A stretch of DNA of 35,122 nt from an uncultured Prevotella sp. (GCA_937901345.1 CALCHM010000040.1:1-35122); one strand, 5' to 3'; positions 1-7,604 are shown, counted from the first letter of the stretch. Notes: generated by a model from the sequence alone, not told the origin. A program made the numbers and translations.

Positions 1-153
1 GTGCGGGCATTTTTTGGCACTCAGAAATGCTGGCGACTGATGTGCGGGCATTTTTTGGCACTCAGAAATGCTGGCGACTGATGTGCGGGCATTTTTTGGC
101 ACTCAGAAATGCTGGCGACTGATGTGCGGGCATTTTTGGCACTCAGAAATGCT
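1..153. repeat. 41-bp tandem repeat, three full copies plus a partial fourth
   Basis: A 41-bp unit beginning GTGCGGGCATTTTTTGGCAC occupies 1-41, 42-82 and 83-123 with no differences. A fourth copy starts at 124, has one T fewer in the T-run and diverges after about 30 bases. The array probably continues to the left of the window. The unit length is not a multiple of three, so reading frames through it shift from copy to copy, which argues against coding. A loosely similar string (GGCGAGCATTTTTGAGTGTC) recurs near 3112, suggesting a dispersed repeat family. Confidence 0.9.
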
Positions 154-330
154 CGCAGGAGTCCCGCTGGCATTTTGAGTTGTCTGTTGAAGATCTTGAG
201 GAAATTTACAAACGCAGATGGGCGCAAACCGCGAAATAGATCTATCTCAATGCTTTTTGCCTGATATGTGCAATGTTTGTAATCTTTCGGAAAAAATAGT
301 TTGATCGCTGCGCTCAGTTAAATAAATGTG

Positions 331-500
331 TAACTTTGCACGCGTGTTCCAAAAAATATGCAACAAAGGATGGGGCTTTGCCCTGAATTTGTGGCGTGTG
401 ATTGGTGCACAGTTCCGCGCCGGATGTTTTCCTCGTGAGGGGGAAACGGGTGGGTGGGACATGACATATAAAAAAGGCGTTTACTACGCTTTGGTTTTGA
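331..500 (+). ncRNA. Candidate structured small RNA
   Basis: A Bacteroidetes -7 type box, TAACTTTG, lies at 331-338. Just after it the sequence can fold into nested stems: ACAAA (363-367) with TTTGT (388-392), enclosing GGGC (373-376) with GCCC (380-383). A hairpin pairs TTTCCTC (428-434) with GGGGAAA (440-446) around a 5-base loop, using one G-U pair. The segment ends in a bulged hairpin, GCGT (477-480) with ACGC (486-489), flanked by A-rich and T-rich arms, as a terminator would be. No RNA family is recognised; 6S RNA or another small regulatory RNA would fit the size. The -33 element is weak. Confidence 0.35.
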
Positions 501-725
501 CAATCTGAAATCGTAGGAAAATTTCAAAATTGTCTGTCAAAAACAAAGCAGCGGTGGATGCCCCTTGGTGTGTTATATAGACATGCCCTAACTATGCCGT
601 ATAGCAATTGGTGTATCCGTATGCCAATGTGCGTATGGTGCGTTGGGCGTATCGTAACATATCGGCGTGGGGCTTTCGGCGTTGCTCGTTTCGACAGACA
701 GGGCAATTCCTACGAGCCTCAGATT

Positions 726-766
726 GTGAAGCGAGCGACAGTATCCGGGCTTCACGTCTTTTTTTG
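726..766 (+). terminator. Rho-independent terminator
   Basis: GTGAAGC at 726-732 pairs perfectly with GCTTCAC at 749-755 and is followed almost at once by a long T-run. It lies 75 bases before the first methylase-like gene, so it would end a transcript coming from the non-coding region to its left and insulate the restriction locus. Confidence 0.7.
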
Positions 767-840
767 TGTCTGAACGAATCGATTTGTTTTATTGTACGGT
801 GTTTGTAGCCCATACCGTTTTCTTTTTTGATGGGTTACAA

Positions 841-1524
841 ATGGCTGCTTCCGAAGAACAGAAATCTCAGATAAAATCGAAGGAGCGCGTCGTTGAGCGC
901 GGCGAAGTGTTTACCGCCCTGAGGGAGGTGAACGCCATGTGCGACTTGGTGGCGGACGAATGTTTGCGCCCAGATTCGCGATTCCTCGAACCAGCATGTG
1001 GCGACGGAAATTTCTTGTCCGTCATTCTGCAACGCAAACTTTCGGAACTCAAGCGCAAGTATCGGAAAAGTCCGCGCGACTTTGAGAAATTTTCCATCGT
1101 GGCGCTCGGGAGTCTTTATGGTGTGGACATTATGAACGATAATGTCCTGGCGTGTCGTGAGCGTTTGTTTGGCATTTGGGATGCGGCGTACTCGGAAATC
1201 TGTAAGGGTGAAACTTCGGACGATGTGCGCCAGGCAGCACTCTTTATCATCAGTCGCAACATCATCAACGGCAATGCCTTGACCTTGATGTGCGTGGACG
1301 AGGAAGGTAAGGACACTACGGCGCCCATTGTATTCTCAGAGTGGACACTCATTGGTGCTACGCAGATGCAGCGCTCGGATTATACGATGTCGGACCTCCT
1401 GCTCTATAACGAGGAGGGGAATCTCTTTTCTGCGCTTGCTGAAGATGAAAAGGAGGAGGGCGGCATCTTCCTCCGCCGATATATTACGCATTATAAAAAG
1501 GTACAAGATTATGGAAAGCAGTAA
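841..1524 (+). CDS. Methyltransferase-like protein of a restriction locus (motif I only)
   Basis: A 227-residue protein related to the N-terminal part of N6-adenine DNA methyltransferases. It has a GEVFTALREV segment at residues 21-30 (relatives usually read VFTP) and a clear AdoMet-binding motif I, FLEPACGDGNFL, at 48-59, followed by LYGVDI, the usual acidic end of the second strand. The catalytic NPPY or DPPY motif expected later is absent: after the NGNAL segment the chain runs to FSEW and ends. The ATG at 841 is preferred because earlier codons in the frame give an uncharacteristic hydrophobic stretch. Its last 14 bases overlap the start of the next gene, so translation is probably coupled. 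It may act as a partner subunit of the downstream methylase rather than as an enzyme alone. That role is inferred. Confidence 0.75.
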   Translation: MAASEEQKSQIKSKERVVERGEVFTALREVNAMCDLVADECLRPDSRFLEPACGDGNFLSVILQRKLSELKRKYRKSPRDFEKFSIVALGSLYGVDIMNDNVLACRERLFGIWDAAYSEICKGETSDDVRQAALFIISRNIINGNALTLMCVDEEGKDTTAPIVFSEWTLIGATQMQRSDYTMSDLLLYNEEGNLFSALAEDEKEEGGIFLRRYITHYKKVQDYGKQ

Positions 1525-3025
1525 CAATTTATTTAACAGCGTCTATAATCCCGACGTATTGTCGTGCATTGCGAATTTGAGCAATGACGAAGTGTTTACT
1601 CCGCCCGAGTTGGCAAACCGCATTATTGATATGCTGCCACAGGAGTTGTTTGAAAATCCCGACACGACGTTTCTCGACCCGTGTTGCAAGAGCGGTGTGT
1701 TTCTCCGCGAGATTGCTAAGCGACTGATTAAGGGTTTGGAGCGCCAAATGCCCGACCTTGAGCAGCGCATTGCCCACATTTTCTCGAAGCAACTTTACGG
1801 CATCGCCATCACGGAACTCACGAGTTTGCTCGCGCGCCGCAGTGTGTATTGTAGCAAGTTTCCGAGCAGTCACTTCTCAGCCTATCAGTTCCCCGAACAC
1901 CAACCGCAGGGCAACATCATCTACCAGCGCATTCAGCACACGTGGCAGAACGGCAAGTGCATTTACTGTGGTGCTTCGCAGAGCGAGTACGACCGCGACC
2001 AGGAACTCGAAACTTATGCTTACCAGTTTATTCACAACCTTGACGTTAAAAAACTATTCAATATGAAGTTCGATGTGATTATTGGCAATCCGCCGTACCA
2101 GTTGAGTGATGGAGGAAACGGAGCAAGTGCTAAACCCTTATATCATCTGTTTGTACAACAAGCGAAGAAATTAAATCCTCGATATTTATCGATGATTATT
2201 CCTGCTCGATGGTACGCTGGAGGTAAGGGACTAAATGATTTTAGAGATGAAATGTTACACGATAAAAGAATTAGTGATATTGTTGATTATTTTGACTCTC
2301 GAGACTGTTTCCCTGGGGTGGATTTATCTGGTGGAGTTTGCTATTTCTTATGGCAACAAGATTTTCAAGGTAATTGCAGAATTAAGACACTAAGAAATAA
2401 TAAAGAATCTGTAATGGTACGTCCTCTTATAGAATTCTCAGATTCCACCTTTATTAGATTTAATGAAGCAATATCCATAGTAAGAAAAATTAAGGCATTT
2501 AATGAAGCTTCATTTATTGAAGCTGTAAGTGCAAGAAAACCTTTTGGTTTGTCAACAAACATACAGGTTCATAAGGAGAAAAAAGATGACGATGTTTTTA
2601 TTTATGCATACCCAAATAACGGGTATATCAATAAGAACAAAGTTTTAACAAATCACAACTGGCTAAATGAATATAAAATTTATGTAGCGAAAGCATATGG
2701 AGAAAGAGGGGATTTCCCTTATTTGATGTTGGGAAAGCCTTTTTTAGGGGAACCTAAAACTTGTTGTTCAGAAACATATTTAGTGGTTGGTCCCTATGCT
2801 AGTCGAGAAAGAGCAGAGAATGTTATATCATATATCAAAACTAAATTCTTTCGTTTTTTGGTCCTTCTTAAGAAAAACACTCAAGATGCTCCGGCAAGAG
2901 TTTATTCGTTTGTTCCACAACAAGACTTCTCCAAGCTCTGGACAGACGAAGAACTTTACGCCAAGTACGGTTTGACCGGAGAAGAGATTGCGTTTATAGA
3001 ATCAATGATTCGCCCGATGGAGTAA
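1511..3025 (+). CDS. Eco57I-type DNA adenine methyltransferase
   Basis: A 504-residue methylase. VFTPPE at residues 28-33 and motif I, FLDPCCKSGVF, at 54-64 form the AdoMet site; motif IV, NPPY, at 193-196 is the catalytic motif of N6-adenine and N4-cytosine methylases. A CxxC pair lies between them (GKCIYCG). The C-terminal half would hold the DNA recognition region. The ATG at 1511 is chosen because the frame upstream is a shadow of the preceding gene, with which it overlaps by 14 bases. Base use is uneven: roughly 1511-2100 and the last 90 bases match the GC-richer neighbours, while about 2100-2930 is markedly AT-rich. That suggests exchange of the recognition region. With the upstream partner and the downstream helicase it probably makes a restriction-modification system. 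Confidence 0.88.
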   Translation: MESSNNLFNSVYNPDVLSCIANLSNDEVFTPPELANRIIDMLPQELFENPDTTFLDPCCKSGVFLREIAKRLIKGLERQMPDLEQRIAHIFSKQLYGIAITELTSLLARRSVYCSKFPSSHFSAYQFPEHQPQGNIIYQRIQHTWQNGKCIYCGASQSEYDRDQELETYAYQFIHNLDVKKLFNMKFDVIIGNPPYQLSDGGNGASAKPLYHLFVQQAKKLNPRYLSMIIPARWYAGGKGLNDFRDEMLHDKRISDIVDYFDSRDCFPGVDLSGGVCYFLWQQDFQGNCRIKTLRNNKESVMVRPLIEFSDSTFIRFNEAISIVRKIKAFNEASFIEAVSARKPFGLSTNIQVHKEKKDDDVFIYAYPNNGYINKNKVLTNHNWLNEYKIYVAKAYGERGDFPYLMLGKPFLGEPKTCCSETYLVVGPYASRERAENVISYIKTKFFRFLVLLKKNTQDAPARVYSFVPQQDFSKLWTDEELYAKYGLTGEEIAFIESMIRPME

Positions 3026-3254
3026 GTATAGTAGGGGCCGATCTCCGTGTCGGCCAGTGGTGATACTACGATAATAATGTTTGGGATATGTTTTGGATGC
3101 TGTGGACTCCGGCGAGCATTTTTGAGTGTCGAAAAGTGTTGGTGTAATTCCGCAAAATGTAAAATTCCGTCGGGGATTCTGCTGGTTTTTCTGAGTTTAG
3201 AAGAATTTCGTCGGGGTTCCGGCGAGCATCGCCTCGAAGAGGCAAAAGCTCATA

Positions 3255-3292
3255 GCCCAGGGCAAAGCGACGAAGGAGCGACACCCTGGGTA
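3255..3292 (+). repeat. Left copy of a 38-bp inverted dispersed element
   Basis: The element begins GCCCAGGG and ends CCCTGGGTA, so its own ends form a 7-bp inverted repeat. Reverse-complemented, it matches 3404-3441 at 36 of 38 positions, so the two copies could form a long stem with a 111-base loop. Confidence 0.85.
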
Positions 3293-3403
3293 GGAATTCA
3301 TCCCGAATGGTTCGCTCTGTAAGAGCAAAAGCCGTGTGCAATTTAATGGACGGATATATTTTTTGCTTTTGCCCCTGTAGGGCGAAAGGCCTTGCGGTCT
3401 ATT

Positions 3404-3441
3404 TACCCAGGGTGTCGCTCCTTCGTCGCTCTACCCTGGGC
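3404..3441 (-). repeat. Right copy of the 38-bp inverted dispersed element
   Basis: This is the inverted partner of 3255-3292, with two mismatches. It reads TACCCAGGGTGTCGCTCCTT on the plus strand and ends CCCTGGGC. It resembles the small palindromic repeats scattered between genes in Bacteroidales genomes; the family resemblance is from memory and not checked. Confidence 0.85.
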
Positions 3442-3595
3442 TGGTAGCAGGTTGGTCTTTCAGACCGCCTGTCTTCCTGATGAACTTCAATTGGTCTTTG
3501 TTTCTCATATACCAACGACCTTTGGTTCAGACCGCCTGTCCATCGGTTGAACTACTATATTATATTGTAAACAAATTAATGAAAAAGTATAGCGT

Positions 3596-6529
3596 ATGTC
3601 GAACAATTATTTTCCGCAACGGCCAAAGGTGACGCCGACGATTTATGCTTATAGGTTAGTGGGGGTAGATACGCATAAGGGTTTCTTAAAGGTGGGTTAT
3701 ACCGACCGCACCGCCAAGGAGCGCATTGAGGAACAGTTGCACACGAGCAAGGTGCAATATGAAATTGTGTTGGTGGAATCAGCCATGGCGAACGATGGTT
3801 CGTGCATCACGGACAAGGACGTGCACAAAGTGTTGGAGCGCAAGGGATGTCAACGCCTGAATCCGTTGGACAAGACGGATGAATGGTTCCGTTGTACGGT
3901 AGCAGACGTGATGGCGGCGATACTTGCGCTTCGTACAGGGTCGTCAAATGAGGAAAACCGAACGCAGCACTTCGCGATGCGACCGGAGCAGTTTCGTGCC
4001 GTGGAGCAGACAAGGACGTATTTCGAGCAAGCGCTGAGGGAAGAACCCAACCGCATTCCGAAATTCTTGTGGAACGCCAAGATGCGCTTCGGCAAGACCT
4101 TTGCCTCGTATCAGTTGGCGAAGAAGATGCAACTTTCGCGCATACTGATTCTGACGTTCAAACCTGCTGTAGAGTCGGCATGGCGTGAGGACCTCATGAC
4201 GCACATGGACTTTGAGGGGTGGCAGTACATCTCCAACAAGGATGCGCGCAACAATAACCTGAATATCGACGAGGAGTTTCGCCGAGCGGACAAGTCGCGC
4301 CCCATCGTGGTGTTTGGTTCGTTCCAGGATCTCTTAGGCACGAACGACGGTGGCGGCATTAAGACGAAGAACGAGTTTATCCATGCCACGAATTGGGACT
4401 TGGTGATTTTCGACGAGTACCACTTCGGGGCTTGGAGGGAGCGTGCCAAGGAACTCTTTGAGAAGGAGGACGAGGAAAGCGAAGTGGACTTCGACGCCGA
4501 AAAGTATCAGAAGGACGAGGCAAACAATGCGATTAACGAATCGTGGTTGCCCATCTCCACGCGGTATTACCTCTTCCTGTCGGGTACGCCTTTCCGTGCC
4601 ATCAACACGGGCGAGTTTATCGAAGAGCAGATTTTCAACTGGACCTACTCCGATGAGCAGCGTGCCAAGGCGGAGTGGAAGGGTGCTGGTAATCCCTATC
4701 TGTCGTTGCCGCGCATGGTGATGCTCACATATCGCATGCCCGACGAAATTCAAGAGGTGGCAAAGCAGGGTGAGTTTGATGAATTTGACCTCAACCTCTT
4801 CTTCGCTGCCGAGGGTAGGGGCGATGAGGCGCGCTTTAAGTATGAGAATGAAGTGCAGAAGTGGCTCGACCTCATCCGCGGGGGCTATCTCCCAGCCAGC
4901 ATTGACGACCTAAAGTTGGGCCAAGACAAGCGTCCACCCATGCCCTTTAGCGATACGCGACTGTTGAATGTGCTTTCGCATACGTTGTGGTTTCTGCCCA
5001 ATGTGGCGTCGTGCTTTGCCATGGCGAATCTGCTGAAGCAACGGCAGAATAAGTTTTACCACGATTATCGCGTGGTGGTGTGTGCCGGAACGGGGGCGGG
5101 TATCGGATTGGATGCCCTACATCCCGTACAAGCCAATATGGGCGACCCGTTGGCAACGAAGACCATTACGCTGACTTGCGGAAAACTGACGACGGGTGTG
5201 ACAGTGAAACCGTGGACGGGCATCTTTATGCTGCGCAATTTGAAGAGTCCGGAGACTTACTTTCAGGCGGCTTTCCGCGTGCAGAGTCCGTGGGAAGTGA
5301 AGAACGAGGAGGGCAGCAGAACGATTATGAAGGACGAGTGTTACGTGTTTGACTTTGCGCTCGACCGTGCTTTGCGTCAGATTTCTGACTATAGTTGTCG
5401 CCTCGACATCAATGAATCGAATCCCGAGGCGAAGGTGGGTGAGTTCATCAAGTTTCTGCCCGTGCTTGCCTACGATGGCAGCAGCATGAAGGAGGTAGAT
5501 GCGCAGGACATTCTTGACATCGCTCTGGCAGGAACATCGGCAACGTTGCTTGCCAAACGATGGGAGTCGGCGCTGCTGGTCAATGTGGATAACGAAACGT
5601 TGAAGCGCTTGCTCGATAGTCCCGAAGCCATGAAGGCGCTGATGAGCATTGAAGGATTCCGCAATCTGAACAACGACTTGACGACCATCATCAACAAGTC
5701 GGAAGCGGTGAAGAAGGCGAAGAAGGAAAATCCCGACCCGTCGCCCAAGGAGAAGAAGGAAATCTCGGCTGAAGAGAAGGAGATGAAGAGCAAGCGCAAG
5801 CAGATTCAGGAGAAACTCATTAAGTTTGCCACGCGCATTCCCGTCTTTATGTACCTCACGGACTACCGCGAGCGTTGCTTGAAGGATGTTATCACGCAGT
5901 TGGAACCGGGACTATTCAAGAAGGTGACAGGTTTGAGCGTGGAGGACTTCAACATGCTCTGCTCGCTCGGAGTGTTCAATGCGCCGCTGATGAACGATGC
6001 CATCTTCAAGTTCAAACGCTATGAAGATGCCAGCCTTACGTACACCGGACTCGACAAGCATGCCGACGATGAAGTGGGCGGTTGGGATACGACAATTCGC
6101 AAGACGGAGTATGAAAAACTGTTCTACAATCAGCAAGCGTCCGTTTCGGAATATGATGCGAGTGTGTATCTTTCATCGCATGATCATACTGCGAAGAAAA
6201 GCAATGAAGCGTCTGAAGCAAAGAGTGTGACGGCGAGAAAGTCGGAGTCATCCTATGAGCATGTTGCACCCCCTACGGCAACTAAGGTGACTACAGCCCC
6301 CGTGGCAGTTGCGCCCGTTGCACCAACGCCTTCACTGGATTTATCAGAACTGCAACAGCAATTGGAAACATTAGAAATGGGCGTTTCTGTTTTGCACAAG
6401 AAGTTTGGCATCGGTACGATAGAGCGTTTGAACAAGAGTGAGAAATTCGTCTATGTCAAATTTAGCGAAGGCGAGAAGAAATTCATCTTCCCCGACGCCT
6501 TCGTGAGCGGTTACTTAATCCTGCCGTAA
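3596..6529 (+). CDS. GIY-YIG-like nuclease and DExH helicase fusion (restriction subunit)
   Basis: A 977-residue protein. The N-terminus has a GIY-YIG/T5orf172-like pattern: IYAY at 16-19, KVGYTDR at 32-38 and R43. A superfamily 2 helicase core follows: MRFGKT (163-168, Walker A), DEYH (273-276, Walker B), SGTPFR (329-334, motif III), and a motif VI-like QAAFRVQ at 557-563. A very charged Lys/Glu linker near 700-740 and a Pro/Ala/Thr-rich linker near 890-925 lead to a last segment, VLHKKFGIGTIERL, like the small C-terminal fold found at the end of some UvrD-type helicases. The likely role is DNA translocation and cleavage, using the specificity of the two upstream methylase genes. The product is read as a restriction subunit from domain content and context; its enzymatic type is not established. 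Confidence 0.82.
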   Translation: MSNNYFPQRPKVTPTIYAYRLVGVDTHKGFLKVGYTDRTAKERIEEQLHTSKVQYEIVLVESAMANDGSCITDKDVHKVLERKGCQRLNPLDKTDEWFRCTVADVMAAILALRTGSSNEENRTQHFAMRPEQFRAVEQTRTYFEQALREEPNRIPKFLWNAKMRFGKTFASYQLAKKMQLSRILILTFKPAVESAWREDLMTHMDFEGWQYISNKDARNNNLNIDEEFRRADKSRPIVVFGSFQDLLGTNDGGGIKTKNEFIHATNWDLVIFDEYHFGAWRERAKELFEKEDEESEVDFDAEKYQKDEANNAINESWLPISTRYYLFLSGTPFRAINTGEFIEEQIFNWTYSDEQRAKAEWKGAGNPYLSLPRMVMLTYRMPDEIQEVAKQGEFDEFDLNLFFAAEGRGDEARFKYENEVQKWLDLIRGGYLPASIDDLKLGQDKRPPMPFSDTRLLNVLSHTLWFLPNVASCFAMANLLKQRQNKFYHDYRVVVCAGTGAGIGLDALHPVQANMGDPLATKTITLTCGKLTTGVTVKPWTGIFMLRNLKSPETYFQAAFRVQSPWEVKNEEGSRTIMKDECYVFDFALDRALRQISDYSCRLDINESNPEAKVGEFIKFLPVLAYDGSSMKEVDAQDILDIALAGTSATLLAKRWESALLVNVDNETLKRLLDSPEAMKALMSIEGFRNLNNDLTTIINKSEAVKKAKKENPDPSPKEKKEISAEEKEMKSKRKQIQEKLIKFATRIPVFMYLTDYRERCLKDVITQLEPGLFKKVTGLSVEDFNMLCSLGVFNAPLMNDAIFKFKRYEDASLTYTGLDKHADDEVGGWDTTIRKTEYEKLFYNQQASVSEYDASVYLSSHDHTAKKSNEASEAKSVTARKSESSYEHVAPPTATKVTTAPVAVAPVAPTPSLDLSELQQQLETLEMGVSVLHKKFGIGTIERLNKSEKFVYVKFSEGEKKFIFPDAFVSGYLILP

Positions 6530-6556
6530 CTTGTGCTTACATCGTGTGAAACCACA

Positions 6557-6601
6557 AAAAATCCGCAATGCAGTCGGTCGTGACTTGCATTGCGGATTTT
6601 T
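6557..6601. terminator. Bidirectional terminator, left copy
   Basis: A perfect 16-bp stem, 6557-6572 with 6586-6601, has a 13-base loop, an A-run on one side and a T-run on the other. It therefore works in either direction. It follows the helicase gene by 27 bases and is the left member of an exact 53-bp direct repeat (6557-6609 and 7526-7578). Confidence 0.9.
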
Positions 6602-6609
6602 GTAATGTG
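6557..6609 (+). repeat. 53-bp direct repeat, left copy
   Basis: The 53 bases from 6557 to 6609 are identical to 7526-7578, including the terminator stem, its loop and the following GTAATGTG. The distance between copies is 969 bases and contains exactly one two-gene cassette. Confidence 0.95.
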
Positions 6610-6629
6610 AAGAGAATTTGTTACTTTTG
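6599..6629 (+). promoter_or_regulatory. Promoter of the zeta-toxin cassette
   Basis: A -7 type element, TACTTTTG, lies at 6622-6629. TTTG at 6599-6602, 19 bases further upstream, suits the -33 element. The -33 box is made from the last T's of the upstream terminator plus the next G, so terminator and promoter overlap. Translation would start 24 bases after the -7 box. Confidence 0.65.
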
Positions 6630-6653
6630 CAAAAACTAAAAAAGTGATTCGTT

Positions 6654-6863
6654 ATGTCAGAAAAGGAAATGAATGCCTATAGATTTGGCATGGGGGAAGA
6701 ACCCACTGACGAAATGTTAGAGCAAATTATGAAGGAAGTAGCGCTGGAGGCTCGTGAAAGTAGTGCTAACGCAATAGATTCTCATTTTAAACAGATGTTC
6801 CAGAATATTGCGGAAAAACGCGAGTTTTGGGCGGAACGTATTAATAGTATTATCAATGGATAA
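6654..6863 (+). CDS. Small putative antitoxin
   Basis: A 69-residue acidic, apparently all-helical protein with no recognised domain. It is called antitoxin only from context: it is the first gene of a two-gene unit, it is small, and its last 8 bases overlap the start of a zeta-type toxin gene (ATGGATAA contains both signals). Such coupling is usual for toxin-antitoxin pairs. It does not obviously resemble the known epsilon antitoxin. It could instead be an unrelated small regulator. Confidence 0.6.
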   Translation: MSEKEMNAYRFGMGEEPTDEMLEQIMKEVALEARESSANAIDSHFKQMFQNIAEKREFWAERINSIING

Positions 6864-7476
6864 GGAAGGGTATAAACCAGAACTTATTGTTATTGCTGGA
6901 CCAAATGGTTCTGGTAAAACATCTGTTACCAAGAGATTTCTTCATCATGAGTGGGCGGAGGGTACAACTTATATTAATCCCGATGAAGTAGCAAATGAGT
7001 TGTTTGGTGATTGGAACTCACATGAGGCTGTTATAAAAGCTGCAAACTATTGTGCAGAGTGGCGTGAAAAATGTTTGCGTGAGAGGAAGAGTTTTGTTTT
7101 TGAAACGGTGATGTCTGCTATTGATAAAGTAGATTTTATAGCAAGAGCCAAGAAGGAAGGTTTTTTTATTCGCTTGTTTTTTATTTCAACTTCAACCCCC
7201 ACAATTAATGCTTCCAGAATCGCAAATAGAGTAATGAAGGGTGGTCATGATGTGCCTATAACAAAAATCGTTTCAAGGTATTTTAAGTCTATAGAAAATT
7301 GTAAGGTTGTTTCTTCTATTGTGGACAGATTGTATGTGTACGATAATTCTGTTGATGGTGAAGAAGCTAAAATTCAATTTCGTTTAGCAAATGGTGTTGT
7401 GAGCAAGATATATGTAACAGATATACCTCAATGGGCACAAGCAATATTGTCCGATATGGCAAGCGTAAACGTTTAA
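6856..7476 (+). CDS. Zeta-toxin-like kinase
   Basis: A 206-residue P-loop protein. IVIAGPNGSGKT near residues 11-22 is the Walker A motif and is followed by INPDEVA, a typical zeta-toxin motif; FVFETVMS follows in the position of the substrate-binding strand. Zeta toxins phosphorylate UDP-N-acetylglucosamine and so block cell-wall synthesis; that function is from the family and untested here. The ATG at 6856 is chosen because it places the P-loop near the N-terminus and overlaps the preceding stop by 8 bases. An earlier start at 6808 would add 16 residues that lie wholly over the antitoxin gene. Base use is AT-rich compared with both flanks. Confidence 0.8.
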   Translation: MDKEGYKPELIVIAGPNGSGKTSVTKRFLHHEWAEGTTYINPDEVANELFGDWNSHEAVIKAANYCAEWREKCLRERKSFVFETVMSAIDKVDFIARAKKEGFFIRLFFISTSTPTINASRIANRVMKGGHDVPITKIVSRYFKSIENCKVVSSIVDRLYVYDNSVDGEEAKIQFRLANGVVSKIYVTDIPQWAQAILSDMASVNV

Positions 7477-7525
7477 GCGTAATTATATGTTGTTCTCATT
7501 ACGATAATTATGAAACACCTTCGTT

Positions 7526-7570
7526 AAAAATCCGCAATGCAGTCGGTCGTGACTTGCATTGCGGATTTTT
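7526..7570. terminator. Bidirectional terminator, right copy
   Basis: A perfect 16-bp stem, 7526-7541 with 7555-7570, is identical to the one at 6557-6601. It sits between the plus-strand zeta-toxin gene and the minus-strand cysteine desulfidase gene, so it can end both transcripts. Confidence 0.9.
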
Positions 7571-7578
7571 GTAATGTG
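7526..7578 (+). repeat. 53-bp direct repeat, right copy
   Basis: An exact duplicate of 6557-6609. Losing one repeat with the 969 bases between copies would leave a single terminator between the helicase and desulfidase genes. Confidence 0.95.
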
Positions 7579-7604
7579 TGGGGAGAGGGTGGGTAACTTC
7601 GTTG

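Larger units (their letters stand above)
154..840. other. Non-coding stretch before the restriction locus
   Basis: No open frame here looks like a protein: the short frames overlap on both strands and have no recognisable domain. What can be seen is a promoter-like TAnnTTTG box at 331-338, a foldable segment from 340 to about 500, and a convincing terminator at 726-766. The rest (about 500-725) gives no recognisable signal, although a transcript ending at the terminator probably runs through it. Confidence 0.6.
3026..3595. other. Repeat-filled gap inside the restriction locus
   Basis: This 570-base gap has no credible gene. It holds a near-perfect inverted pair of 38-base elements (3255-3292 and 3404-3441), a 13-base direct repeat, CAGACCGCCTGTC, at 3461-3473 and 3528-3540, and a string near 3112 resembling the 41-bp repeats at the window's left edge. 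Short frames reading through it are repeat-derived. A promoter for the helicase gene may lie in the AT-rich last 60 bases, but no clear TAnnTTTG box was found. Confidence 0.7.

Noticed and set aside
21..227. 68-residue minus-strand frame through the 41-bp repeats
   Set aside because: The frame changes from copy to copy because 41 is not a multiple of 3; no domain, and repeat-derived.
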